Positions 1-12,000 of a stretch of DNA of 64,000 nt are shown in pieces. The stretch's first letter is position 1. Each line of letters opens with the position of its first letter. Source of the stretch: Chaetoderma sp. LZ-2023a (lineage: Eukaryota > Mollusca > Caudofoveata > Chaetodermatida > Chaetodermatidae); assembly GCA_034401795.1 (NCBI GenBank), contig CM067371.1, positions 78,343,333 to 78,407,332 on the forward strand. Reading direction: 5' to 3'. A model generated the notes under the pieces. The model was not told the origin of the DNA. It searched no databases and saw only the letters and a program-made list of their open reading frames with translations. Both the position numbers and the translations under genes were made by a program.

Positions 1-511
1 TGAGAAGCGTTTCGGAAGATTGCATTATAATGAGTAATGACTTACTAAAAAGTTACTTATCACGGAAATAGACTACATTTCATTACCTTGCATCATTTAG
101 TAAGATGACGAATTTTGATCCACTGAACTAAAATGATAAATCAACACATTAGACTCAAACCTATGTCAAAAAAGCAAATACAAAATCCTGATGCACATTA
201 ATATTACACATTTATTACTTCATTTCATACACGTGAAAAACTATACATGTAAATTCGTCTACTGGTCAATTCGCCCATTTTATTATTTTGTAGCGGATGG
301 AAAGAGGGTAAAAGTTATTACTGTTAATAATGTCAGCATATCTCCCATCTAGAAACAGCAGCACTAATCACGTGCCCGAATTTCTTGACACCGTAGATCA
401 AATGCATGAGATAATTCAGAAATTTAGCAGCACGTACACATTCCATAATTTTAGGTGTCGATCTATAATTGTCACTGTCACCACCACCCCCCCCCCCCCC
501 ACCCCTACCCA
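1..511. other. No gene seen; AT-rich sequence
   Basis: AT-rich sequence with no credible coding region. The only marked feature is a C-rich run near 481-505. The open frame across 330-536 has no recognisable domain and runs into this C-tract, so I do not call it a gene. Confidence 0.5.
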
Positions 512-963
512 AAAGATATGTTCACAACCAACATAAATGTGCTCCGCATGCTTAGTTGCCACGAACACTATATGACACACTGGCAAACATCTAAAATAAC
601 TTGGTCCTACATGCGTTTGTGAAATGTAATGTTATATGCCTGTATGTGGAACTGCGTCTGTCAATGTGTTCGTATCATTACACACTCTGTATGTTGCTTT
701 TCTGTGACACTGATCAGTTTCCTGTGCGTGTTAACTGTTATATGCATGCCAGCTTATGTACAATACATTGTGCTCATGTCGTATCAAAAATATGTTCACA
801 ACCAACATAAATGTGCTCCGCATGCTTAGTTGCCACGAACACTATGACACACAGGCAAACATCTAAAATAACTTGATCCTACATGCGTTTGTGAAATGTA
901 ATGTTATATGCCTGTACGTGGAACTGCGTCTGTCAATGTGTTCGTATCATTACACACTCTGTA
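512..963. repeat. Direct duplication (~275-bp offset) entering the satellite array
   Basis: The block at about 512-690 recurs at about 786-963 with only a few differences; both include TATGTTCACAACCAACATAA and continue to CACACTCTGTAT. The first copy then diverges. The second runs straight into the first full unit of the palindromic repeat array, so this is the broken left edge of that array. Confidence 0.75.
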
Positions 964-1244
964 TTAGTGTTGGGAATTGGTACTATTTTTGTGATCGATG
1001 ATTGTTTTTATATACTAATCAATGATCGATTAATGATTGATGATAACAGGTTCTCATCTTTTACCCATTTTGAATGGAGTAATTATAGCATGTCCAGGGA
1101 TAATTACCCCTTTTAAATCAGATTTTTAACAATTTAAGAAATAATCTGTTTGGTACTTTGAGGCGGATTTGATTGGAGGCCATTGCTGTCGTAGGCAGCA
1201 GCGGCTTCCAGTCGGGTAAGATTCAAAGTATTCAACATGTTATT
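876..1244. repeat. Palindromic satellite unit 1 (left part)
   Basis: First unit of a repeated module with period about 440 bp, seen again at 3656-5362. It contains a GTGATCGATGATTG box, a TAATTATAGCATGT box and a foldback centred near 1190 (GGAGGCCATTGCTG against CAGCAGCGGCTTCC). The unit stops at CAACATGTTATT, where LINE A is inserted, and resumes at about 3656 with AGTATTGTTGCTTTG. The uninterrupted junction can be read at about 4371-4397 in a neighbouring unit. Confidence 0.75.
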
Positions 1245-1346
1245 TTTGATTTTTTTTTTGATTTGATTTTTGATTTGATTTTGATTTTGATTTGATTTGA
1301 TTTATTCTCTTGGTAAATATTACAAATTACAATATGATAACAGGGA

Positions 1347-1380
1347 GTCCACTGGAGGCTGTGCCTATTAGCTTGTGGAC
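1347..1380 (-). other. LINE A 3'-UTR stem-loop
   Basis: On the minus strand GTCCAC and GTGGAC form a perfect 6-bp stem around a 22-nt loop containing AATAGGCACAGCCT. It lies about 40 nt before the ATCAAA tail. A similar stem-loop with a nearly identical loop but altered stem occurs at 13812-13846. Such 3' structures are recognised by the element's own RT in some LINEs; that role here is inferred. Confidence 0.65.
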
Positions 1381-1651
1381 CCGTGACATAGAAAAACATA
1401 CAAGTTACACATGATTTGACATAAGTAGACATACGGCATTATGACAATATATTATACATAACTACAGACAAATAATATAGGATTTGACATAGAAAAAGAA
1501 GAGAAAAAAAAAGAGAAAAAGACAAGACATTTGACAAACATGGTTCACTTGTTTTTGATTGTTCTTCATACTGTGGGTAACATATTTCACTCATTGGAAT
1601 GGGCTAGGGGATGAAGGGGGTGGGGTGGGGGCTGGAGTTCATCCTGTTTCT

Positions 1652-1653
1652 AC

Positions 1654-1699
<46 letters not shown>
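1652..1699. repeat. (ATT)n microsatellite
   Basis: About 16 ATT repeats inside the LINE A 3' region; on the LINE sense strand this is (AAT)n, comparable to the (AAT)n at 13352-13419 downstream of LINE B. Confidence 0.9.
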
Positions 1700-2425
1700 G
1701 TCTATCACCTTCTTTCCCTAGAGGAAAGAGAGTAAACCGGCTATGTGAATCTGTGTTCGAGTCTATTTCTTAGTGTGTTTGTCATGGCTGGATTTTTTAG
1801 AGCTCTTAGATATGATCAAGTTCTGGATCTGTGTATATCTTGAGGAGTGCTGGTCCAATTTGACTCAGGATTTAACACAGAAGCTGCACACTCGCTGAAT
1901 ATTCAGAAAAGCCACCCGACCGAGAGTTGTTGGTGGCTTAGCCAACCACAGCCCCCGGTCAAGTCCTCTTCAAAACACCCAGCAAGAGGAGCTATGTCCC
2001 TTGGGATGTGTTGTCTGTAAGACCCAGGAGCCAGACATTCACATAAAATATAATATAATAAAAAAAATTAAATATGATTATGGTTAATGATACAGTAAAG
2101 ATAACAATGGCCAACATGATTCTAGCAACAAACTGATTTGGTTATGACGTAAGTAATCTTCTGTACACATTTGGAATAGAAGACATTACTGCCTTATGCA
2201 GAAAATTCTCCCACAAATTCCACTAGGTCCAGAATATTCAGCAGTACAGGTACCTTTTATTTTATGTAGACAATATGTCAAACCGGAGTGTAGAGGCAGG
2301 GCAAGAGCAGTAATATCAGTATTGTTAACAGGTGGTTCTTCATGATGAATTGCTGGTAATTGCTGTGGTGTCCGGGCGCATGAAGGTGTAGTAACTAATA
2401 TATGAGTGAGGTCCAATTACCCGAT

Positions 2426-3640
2426 TTAGTACTTATTAATGAACATTTGTTTAATAATATGTTTGCAGGAATTTTGACTAATAATCCGTGTACGTGTGTT
2501 CGTGTCTGTGTTATTCCAGAGTTTTGTAGCTTGAAAGGATGGTTTTTGTTTTGAGATTTCCATTCTATTGTATTCTGTGTGAACGTTGTGTCTAGATCTG
2601 GTGTTGTATGCATGTATTTCAGTGTTTAGGTTAAAGAGAGAAGACAGTGAATTTGGTAGATTACCTTTGAAAAAATCTTTTATTATTGTGTATAATTGGA
2701 GATTACCAATATCTTCTAGTTTTAATAAATTTTCTGTCTTGTAAACATTTTGGGCCTCTCCTGTTTGTGCAAAAAGTTTAATGGCTTGCTTTTGAAGCGA
2801 TTTTAGTCTTGCCAGTCTGATTTTATATGTATTAGTCCAAATAGTGTTGCAATAAGTAATTTGTGGGAGTATTAACGTGCAATATAGTGTTTTTAGTATG
2901 TTAGGTGGTAAGTATGATTTAAGTCGTCGCATGATCCCAATGTTTCTTGCCACTTTAGATGTTACAATCTCTATATGTTTCTCCCAGGTTAGATCTTTAT
3001 CCAGGTAGACACGTAAGAATTTAGCAAACTCAGCCTCCTGTATTTCCTGATTATCAATGTACAATTTTGGCAAGTCATTTTTCTTTAGTTTTCTAGATTT
3101 TGTAAAGAGCATGTAATTAGTTTTCCTGACATTCAGTGATAATTTATTTACTTTAAACCAATTTATTACTTTTTCCATTTCTTCATTTACATTATTATAT
3201 AGTGTTTCTATATTCTTGTTGTGGCAAAAAACATTGGTGTCATCTGCAAACAGTATTAATGAAAGGTGCTGACAAACATTGGGTAAATCATTCATATATA
3301 TTAAAAACAGGAGACCACAGACTAGGTTTTCATTGCTAGAGCAAGCTCCATTGTATTGTACGCACTGTACTCTGTTTGATAAATAACTTGTTATCCAATT
3401 TAGGGCAATTCCTCTCACTCCATAATAAGATAGTTTTTTTTATTAGAATCTTATGATCAATTGTGTCAAAAGCCTTAGAAAGATCAAGAAATATGCCAAA
3501 AATATGTTCTTTGTTTTCTAGAGAATTTGTTATTTTTTCCAACATATCTATCAAAGCCAGCATTGTGGAGTGGTTTTGTCTAAAACCATATTGCGCTTTA
3601 TAGAGAATAGAATATTTATTTAAGAAATTTATCAGTCTAT
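2426..3640 (-). pseudogene. LINE A reverse transcriptase, 3' part, frameshifted and missing box B
   Basis: Encodes the RT palm, thumb and C-terminal region of a CR1-group LINE. Reading leftwards it enters at AQYGFRQNHSTMLALI, then motif A (IFLDLSKAFDTIDH) in one frame (3563-3419), then shifts frame to continue from 3418 to the stop at 2426. The catalytic FADDT box is intact near residue 58 of the longer frame. The conserved box-B segment (VPQGSILGP in LINE B) is missing: VCG joins directly to LLFLIYMND, an in-frame deletion of about nine codons. The C-terminus (KLWNNT...) matches LINE B. Truncation, frameshift and loss of box B make it non-functional. Assignment to the CR1/Jockey superfamily rests on motif pattern only. 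Confidence 0.85.
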
Positions 3641-3655
3641 TGTAGATCAGTCAGT

Positions 3656-5362
3656 GTATTAGTATTGTTGCTTTGAAATTAGTATACTATGTCAGTGCTG
3701 AAAGAATTAATGTTTACTTTTGTGATCGATGATTCGTTTTACATACTAACCAATGATTAATTAATGATTCGATAACAGGTTCTCATTTTACCCATTCAAG
3801 GATAATTACCCCTTTCAAATTAAGTCGCACGCATGACAGATTCTTAATAATTCAAGAAATAATCTGTTGGGTATTTTGAAACTGGTTTGACTGGAGGCTG
3901 TTGCTGCCTTAGGCAGCAGCGGCTTCCAGTCGGGTAAGTTGCAAAAATATTCATACTACTAAAATACCATACTATTTCATTGCTGAAAGAATTAATGTCT
4001 TAAACACCAAACGTCCCACATATGCTTCTGTGAAACATAACGTCATATGTCTGAATGTTGAATAGCGTTTGTCAATGTGTTTGTATCATTGTGTACTCTG
4101 TATTAGTGTTGGAATTGGTGCTATTTTTGTGATCGATGATTGGTTTTATAACCTAACCAATGATCAATCAATGATTGATGATACCCATTTTGAGCGCAGT
4201 AATTATAGCATGTTCAAGGATAATTACCTCCTTCAAATCAAGTCGCAGGTATGACAGATTCTTAATAATTTAAGAAATAATCTGTTGGGTATTTTGAAGC
4301 TGATTTGAGTGGAAGCTGTTGCTGTCTCAGGCCGCAACGGCTCCCGGTCGGGCAAGTTTCAAGGTATCCAACATGTTATTAGTATGGTTGCTTTGAAATT
4401 AACAAACTATTTCAGTGCTGAAAGAATTAATGTCTATTTCAGAGCTGAAAGAATTGATGTTTTAGACACCAAACGTCCCACATATGCGTCTGTGAAACGT
4501 AATGTCATATGCCTTGTATGTTGAACAGCGTTTGTCAATGTGTTTGTATTATTATGTACTTTGTACTAGTGTTGGGAATTGGTACTATTTTTGTGATCGA
4601 TGATTGGTTTTATATACTAACCAATGATCTATTAATGATTGATGATAACAGGGTCTCATTTTGACCCATTTTGAATGCAGTAATTATAGCATGTTCGAGG
4701 ATAATTACCCCTAAAAAAATTAAAAAAAATCAAGTCACAGGTATGACAAATTCCTAATAACTTAAGAAATAATCTGCTGGGTATTTTGAAACTGGTCTGA
4801 CTGGAGGCTGTTGCTGCCCTAGGCAGCAACGGCTTCCAGTCGGGCAGTTGCAAAATCTTCATACTACTAAAATCACATACTATTTCAGTGCTGAAAGAAT
4901 TAATGTCTTAGACACCAAACGTCCCACATATGCTTCCGTGAAAAGTAACGTCATATGCCTGTATGTTGAACAGCGGTTGTCAATGTGTTTGTATCATTAT
5001 GTACTCTGTATTAGTGTTGGGAATTGTTACTATTTTTGTGATCGGTGATTGGTTTCATATACTAACCAATGATCTATTAATGATTGATGATAACAGGTTC
5101 TCATTTTTACCCATTTTTGAACGCAATAATTATAGCATGTTCAAGGATAATTACCCCCTACAAATCAAGTCGCACGCATGGCAGATTCCTAATAGTTCAA
5201 GAAATAATCTGCTGGGTATTTTGAAATTGGTTTGACTGGAGGCTGTTGCTGTAGGCAGCAACGGCTTCCGGTCTGATAAGTTGCAAAAATACTCAACATG
5301 TTATTGGTTTTTATATACTAACCAATGATCAAATAATGATTGATGATAACAGGTTCTCAATT
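3656..5362. repeat. Palindromic satellite array, remaining units
   Basis: The unit broken at 1244 resumes here, followed by full or near-full units. The GTGATCGATGATTGG box recurs near 4129 and 4594, with GTGATCGGTGATTGG near 5039, giving periods of about 465 and 445 bp; a box near 3723 belongs to a shortened unit. A final fragment ends near 5362. Each unit has nested inverted repeats: ATTGGTT/AACCAAT around a TATA-rich centre, and a 90-110-nt foldback whose core pairs GGAGGCTGTTGCTGCC with GGCAGCAGCGGCTTCC and whose outer arms pair GGTATTTTGAAAC with GTTGCAAAAATATT. Copies differ by small indels. No coding capacity. Confidence 0.8.
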
Positions 5363-5606
5363 TTACTTTTAGTAACTCACCCATAATTCTTATTTATTGC
5401 AATTTGACACTTGACCCATCTCATCCAGTATATCCACTGGTTAGATGCTAAATTCCCTTGCTCATACAATTAAATCACGATAATAACCAATATTACAGCC
5501 AAATAGAGACATCTATTCAGTCCTCCAATGACCCCAATAACCTCTCTCTCTTCAGTAGTTCACTTGCCTTATTTCCTCCCTGTCCATATTCCCACTAACC
5601 TAACCC

Positions 5607-6420
5607 ATGCCCGCTAAATTCCCTTGCTCATCCTGTAGGACACCTGTTAAGAATAATCAGAGAGCACTATTATGTGACTTATGTAGCACATGGATTCATC
5701 TAAGTTGCTCCAAATTAACAACATCTGACTATCGCAACCTCGAAGCTGACGACACCTGCTGGTGGTGTACCAACTGCAACAAGTCACTTTTCCCGTACAA
5801 TCATTACAATGACAATACAGACTTCACACTGGCTGTTCTAAATCGATACTATAACCCTACTACCACTGAGGCTACTGACGACAAAAAACCCACTCTAAAC
5901 CCATTCGAATTAATCCTATCCCAATTTAACCATGCTGATACTAGAAATGATCTAAATATATCTGCACCAAACTGTGAATACATCCTCCCAAAAACATTCA
6001 ATGACTATCTACTAGGAAACAAAGAACACATAGCCTTCTCACTTCTATTTATCAACATGCAATCTCTCATGGGGAACATCGACAAGTTACACTGTCTCCT
6101 AGATATGAGTGCACATGAATTTGGAATTATTGGAATTACAGAGACATTTATACATGCAAATTCACCTACTAACCGTATCAATATAAAGAACTACACATTT
6201 GTTGAAAAGCACAAAACCATGGGCAGGGGAGGTGGTGTAGGCATGTATGTTAAAGAAAATGTCCAATTCATTGAGCGAGATGCCTTTCTAATATTGAAGA
6301 ACATATTCAAACAATGTTTATCGAAATTCAAACACCGAAAGGAAAAAACAAAATTGTAGGTACAATTTATAAATCACCTAAAGGCGATAAGGAACGTCTT
6401 ATTGAACTATTAGGAAAAAC
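5607..6420 (+). pseudogene. LINE B N-terminal PHD finger and apurinic-type endonuclease (5' half)
   Basis: Starts MPAKFPCSSC. Residues 7-57 form a PHD-type zinc finger with C7, C10, C23, C26, H31, C34, C54 and C57 visible. PHD fingers in CR1-type LINE proteins are known and may bind chromatin. From about residue 147 the AP-endonuclease fold begins (INMQSL near 149, GITET near 185, GRGGGVGMYV near 208), supplying the catalytic Asn and Glu of the nicking nuclease. A frameshift near 6293 leaves the frame; FIEIQTPKGKNKIVGTIY continues in another frame, and a second shift near 6420 is needed to reach the next part. Broken but recognisable. Confidence 0.8.
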
Positions 6421-8883
6421 TTGGTAACTATTCAAAAGGAAAACAAAACTGTCTACCTCATGGGTGACTACAATATTGACTTGATGAGACAAACTTGCTT
6501 TCATACACAAAACTTTATAAACTTACTAAATGCTCATTCATTCTACCCAACCATTACAAAACCGACTAGAATAGGTGATGTTTCGGCCACAATTATTGAT
6601 AATATATTCAGCAATAACATTAACTTCAGTAATAAATCGGAGGTAGGAATTCTCGTTACTGACACGTCAGACTACCTACCAATTTTTCTTCTTGAAAGAC
6701 AGCTGACCTGCACAAAGCCATTCAAATATGAAAAAATTAAATGCAGAGAAATAAATCAGGTCAATATTGAACAATTTAAAAAATACATGTCTGAGGTGGA
6801 TTGGCATGCAGTAACAGACATACAGTGCTGCGAAAGTGCCTACACCAAGTTCCATGAAATTTGCACGCACATCTTCGAAAACAGCTTTCCCATGAAAGAA
6901 AAGAAGAAATTTAAACACAACCCGACTAAACCATGGATAACAACTGGACTGATAGCTGCCTGTCATAAAAAACATAATCTTTATTTGATGTTTATCAAAT
7001 GTCAAACAAAGCATAATGAACAGAAATTCAAGAAATACAGAAACAAGTTGGACCAAATAATCAAAACAGCAAAAAAAACTTACTACCATAACAAATTTGA
7101 ACTATGCAAGAATGACATAAATGAAACATGGAAAATAATTAAATCACTTTTGCATAAAAATAACCGCAAAGCGCAACAAACACAATTTCTTTATAATAAC
7201 AAGATAATAACTGATGATTTAGAAATTGCAACAGGATTCAATGACTATTTTGTTAATATAGGTCCAACACTTTCAGATAAAATCAAATCAACATCCTCTA
7301 ATAAATATAGTGATTATCTCACAGGCGACTATCAATCCTCTTTTTTCGCTAACCTGGTCACAAATGAAGAAATCTTTATCATTCTTAACAAACTAAATCC
7401 TGCAAAAAGTGCTGGCTTGGATGGTTTCAAGTGGAGTATTTTCAAACACTGCACGTTAGCACTACTAATACCCCTTAACCACATCTGTAACTTATCTTTC
7501 ACTCAAGGCATATTTCCATCAAAATTAAAAGCAGCACAAGTAACACCTATATACAAAGCAAAGGATTCATCTAAGTTCACAAACTATAGACCAGTCTCAA
7601 TACTTCCACTTTTCTCCAAATTAATGGAACGACTTATGTACAATCGGCTTATCAGCTACTTAGATAAAAAGTCAATCCTCTATACATCACAATACGGATT
7701 CCGTGAAAAACATTCAACAATGCTAGCACTAATTGAAATGACAGAAAAAACAATAGAATCAATTGAAAGGAAAAAGCACATAATAGGCATTTTTCTTTAA
7801 CTTTCAAAAGCTTTCGACACTATCAATCATAAAATCCTACTAGAAAAACTTGCCTATTATGGAATCCGAGGAAGTGCACTAATCTGGTTTGAAAGTTATC
7901 TAAGTGACAGAGCGCAATGTGTGCAATTCAATGCAACTTGCTCTGAAAATAGGAGACTAACTTGCGGTGTCCCTCAAGGGTCCATCCTTGGCCCTCTGCT
8001 GTTCCTCTTGTATATGAACGATCTGCCTAACATATGCAAATATATGTCACTAATACTATTTGCTGATGACACCAATGCCTTTTGCTCTGACGAAGACATG
8101 GCTACATTACATAAAAATGTAAATAAGGAAATGGAAGAAATTACTAACTGGTTTTCACTAAATAAATTATCACTAAATGTGGATAAAACAAACTATAGGT
8201 TATTTTCAAAATCTAGAGAATTAATAAATAAAGAGGTTCCAAAATTGTACATTAGCAATAAGGAAATTGAAGAGGCCCCTTATGCAAAGTTCCAAGGAGT
8301 ATATTTAGATAAAAACTTGACCTGGGCCAAACAAATCGAAACAGTTACTGCAAAAGTAGCAAGAGGAATAGGTGTCATCCAAAGACTAAAACCATATATG
8401 ACACAGGCCACGGTTAAAACACTGTACAGCACCTTGATAGTCCCGCACCTCACTTACTGCAACGCTGTTTGGACTAACACATACAAAAACAGAATATCCA
8501 AAATTCAAAGTCTCCAAAAAAAAAGCATCAAACTATTTTCTAGGCCAGCAGAGGGCCAAAACATGTTCAAAGCAGAAAAATTGCTTAAGCTCTCCGACAT
8601 AGGAAAATCTCAAATGCTAACTATTGTCAAAGACTTCCACCACGACACTTTACCCAAATCTATAGCCCCCTTCTTTATAAACAATATTAACATCCACCAA
8701 CATAACACTAGAAGCAGACATAAACTACATGAGCAATACACACGGACAGACATAGGAAAACACCGAATATCATTTGCAGCCACTAAACTATGGAACAACA
8801 CAAAACAGGAAACACGTGAGAAAATTCTATCAACAAAATTCTGCAGGAAAACAATAAAAAACCACTTGATTAACACATACTAG
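6421..8883 (+). pseudogene. LINE B endonuclease C-terminus and reverse transcriptase with one internal stop
   Basis: One frame from 6421 to 8883 except for a TAA at 7798-7800. Order: endonuclease C-terminal half with GDYNIDLM, linker, RT (RPVSILPLFSKLMERL near 7594, QYGFREKHST near 7690, motif A, CGVPQGSILGPLLFLLYMND near 7963, catalytic LFADDT near 8060), thumb and C-terminal domain ending at 8883. The stop lies exactly where the first Asp of motif A (FLDLSKAFD in LINE A) should be, so the catalytic Asp is lost as well as the frame. LINE A and LINE B proteins align over their whole shared length. The protein would act in target-primed reverse transcription; this copy cannot. Confidence 0.87.
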
Positions 8884-8949
8884 TATTATCTAACTCATGC
8901 AGTACAGCTAAAAAATGGCCGACTCGTCTACAAAACAAGGTAAAGAATG

Positions 8950-9042
<93 letters not shown>
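8950..9042. repeat. (CTA)n microsatellite
   Basis: About 31 CTA units in the 3' UTR of LINE B, just before the I-group LINE insertion. Read on the minus strand it gives a long serine run that is not a real protein. Confidence 0.95.
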
Positions 9043-9053
9043 GAATTATGACT

Positions 9054-9066
9054 AGATGACTCCACT
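9054..9066. repeat. Target-site duplication, left copy
   Basis: AGATGACTCCACT, repeated exactly at 13039-13051, flanks the I-group LINE. A perfect 13-bp duplication is typical of target-primed LINE insertion and fixes both element ends. Confidence 0.9.
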
Positions 9067-12000
9067 CCCCTGTTTAAGACTATATGCTCGGCCTCAACGT
9101 GGCGCAGGGGTGTAACCCACTGGGTGTCAATCCAGACATTTGGAGGGGCTAACCAGAGCATTATGCACAACGCTAATGAAATTACACTTGGAGATCGAAT
9201 CAATCGAAATGGTGCTCGCCCTGTGAGGATCCGCCAGGCAGGTGCAGCGCCGGGCTCCATGCCTCGAAGGAGCCCACCCTCAGCTACTGGAGGTCCCATC
9301 AACTCGTCTTGTGGAGCCAGGGGACGAGGATGGAGAGCTACTGGCCAATGGAAAGAGAAGACCAAACCCAAAGAGAACCCCAGTATCAACATCATGCACT
9401 GGAATGCAGAAGGGGTTACCAACAAGAAATCAGAGCTCGAACAGTTCCTGTACGAAAACAACATTGATATCTGCTGCATTCAAGAGACACACCTGCAAGA
9501 AGGAAAACCATTTAAGATCAGAGGTTACCAGATTTTCCGGTGTGATCGAAGAGGAAGAAAGAAAGGTGGGGTGATGACCTTGGTCCGAAACAGCGTGAAC
9601 GCCAGCCAGATCAAAACCTTTATGGAAGAGGCAGAATATATCAAGATCAAGGTAACAACCAGCAACTCTGTGATTGAAATTGTCAATTATTACTGCCCTA
9701 ATGACAAGAATCTCTCACTTGACAGAATCCAGGTCCCGGACTGCCACTTCCTCATTGCGGGAGACTTTAATAGCCAGTCCCAGAGCTGGGGATACAGAAC
9801 ACTTGATAAACGAGGAGAAGACATTGAAGCATGGCAAGATGAAAAGCACCTTTTACTTGTCAACGATCCCACAGATCAGCCTACCTTCTACTCGCGCCGA
9901 TGGCACTCAACAACAACGCCGGACTTGGCATTTTGTACAGAAGACATTCACAGAAACCTCAGTAGAGTGGTCGGATCGCAGTTAGGAGGAAGCGACCACC
10001 GCCCAGTCCTCCTCTCTCTTTCTGGAAGTATTTCGACCAGTTCACCTCAACATCCAAGGTGGAACTACAAAAAGGCAAATTGGAGTCTGTTCGGCATTCG
10101 TTCCAATGAGCTTACCCATAATATAGCAGTAGAAGGGAGAAACATCAACAATGTGGTCAAGGAATTTAATTCAAGTATCCTCAAGGCTGCCAATGAAGCG
10201 ATTCCTCGAGGGTTCAGGAAAAACTACCGCCCCTACTGGACAACAGAACTGCAAGCAGCACATGATAAACTAGACAAGGCCAGAGAAGATGCAGAGGCTA
10301 ATCCCTGTCATGAAAACCACTTCACGCGACAACAAACTAAAGCCAGGTATCTAAAGACCAAGCTGGAGGCCAAAAGAAGAAGCTGGAGGGAAAAGACGGC
10401 AGGGTTTAATTTAGAGAGAGACACCACAAAACTATGGAGACTGACTAAAGCACTCAATGATGAGGGTGTCAGGGGAGAGAAGATTACTCTTGAAGAAGAT
10501 GGACAAACACTGACAGGAAAGATGGCAGCAGATGCCTTTGCGAAGGCATATGCAAAAGAAAGCAACATTTCTATACCACGAATGCGTCAAAGGGAGGTTA
10601 GAAAAGAGCAAAAGGAAAGAACAGACACCAACACTCACGATGCAATGAAAGTTGACATTAGTTTAACAGAACTGAAGAAGGCTATCCGCCAACTGAAAAA
10701 GAAGAAATCTCCCGGGCCAGATGGCATTACGAATGAAATGATCCAACACCTTGGTAATGCATCTCTTCGCAAGTTGCTAGACATCTTTAATCTCAGTTGG
10801 ACCAATGGAGAGGTTCCTCAGTGCTGGAAGGAAGCCAGAATGACTCCTATTCTGAAAAAAGGAAAGAACAAGACGAAAGTGCTGAGCTACCGTCCTATCA
10901 GTCTTACAAGCTGCATATGCAAGACCATGGAGCGCATCATCAACCAGCGGTTGCAGTGGTACCTGGAGTCAGAGAACATTATAGTTTCAGAGCAGGCCGG
11001 ATTCAGAAGATACAGGAGCACAGAAGATCAAACAACACATCTTGCACAGGTCATAGAGGACACTTTTCAAGCCAAGAAGGTGATGCTAGCTGCCTTTATC
11101 GATCTGCAGAAAGCATTTGACAAGGTGTGGAAGGATGGCCTCCTCGTGAAGCTCCGGCGCACAGGCATCGGTGGCAACATGTTCTGATGGACCAAGTCAT
11201 ACCTACACAATCGCAGAGCTAGGGTGCTGGTGGATGGACAATCTGGACAGAATGTATTGCTGAGACAAGGGGTGCCACAAGGCGGAGTATTATCACCTAC
11301 TCTGTTCATACTCTTCATCAATGACATTGTAGCAGAGCTGCCCAATGGGATCCAAGCAGCCCTCTATGCAGATGACCTCGTAATCTGGTGCACCGAGGAG
11401 TACACAACGACTGCCACGTACAGAATGCAGCTCGCCTTGGACAGAATCACAGCTTGGGCCAATCGCTCGTGTATTACCATCAACAAAGAAAAATCATCAG
11501 CCATGCTATTCACACTGTCCACCAAAACCAAGGTTGGCAATCTGACACTGGGCGGTACTCCACTCGAATACGAGGACCAGCAGACATACCTGGGAGTCAC
11601 ATATGACAGAAGATTAACATGGAAGGAGCACATCCAGAATGCAGAGGCAAAGGCCAGAAGAAAGCTAAACATCATGAGGAAGCTGGCAGGAACAAAGTGG
11701 GGTGCCAATGAAAGGATCCTCAAGACCATCTACCTAGGTGCCGTACGACCACACCTTGAGTATGGATCCAGCTCATGGATGACAACAGCTAAATCTCATC
11801 AACAGAACCTCGACAGAGTACAAAACCAGGCACTGCGCATCATCACTGGTGGAATGAGATCAACATCAATAGAAAAAATGGAGCAGACAGCAGGCATTCC
11901 CCCACTTAGCAAAGGAAGGGAATGCAAAGCACTGATCCAAGCTGCAAAGTTCAAATTGTTCAATAACCACCCGATGAAGATCAGGCAAGCACAGCTGTCA

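Larger units (their letters stand above)
1245..3655 (-). mobile_element. LINE A: 5'-truncated CR1-group retrotransposon
   Basis: Minus-strand non-LTR retrotransposon inserted in a palindromic satellite unit. Its 5' (right) end is truncated inside the RT near 3655. The 3' (left) end carries a tail of ATCAAA-type repeats at about 1245-1305. Comparison with a neighbouring unit (about 4371-4397) gives the empty site; only a weak GTTATT/GTATT similarity remains as a possible target duplication. The 3' UTR is about 1.2 kb and includes an (AAT)n tract on its sense strand. Two superposed insertions, one ending at the (AAT)n tract and one at the ATCAAA tail, cannot be excluded. The RT is clearly related to LINE B. 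Confidence 0.8.

Noticed and set aside
8928-9479. Minus-strand frame with a long serine run
   Set aside because: Antisense of the (CTA)n tract and of the I-group LINE coding region.
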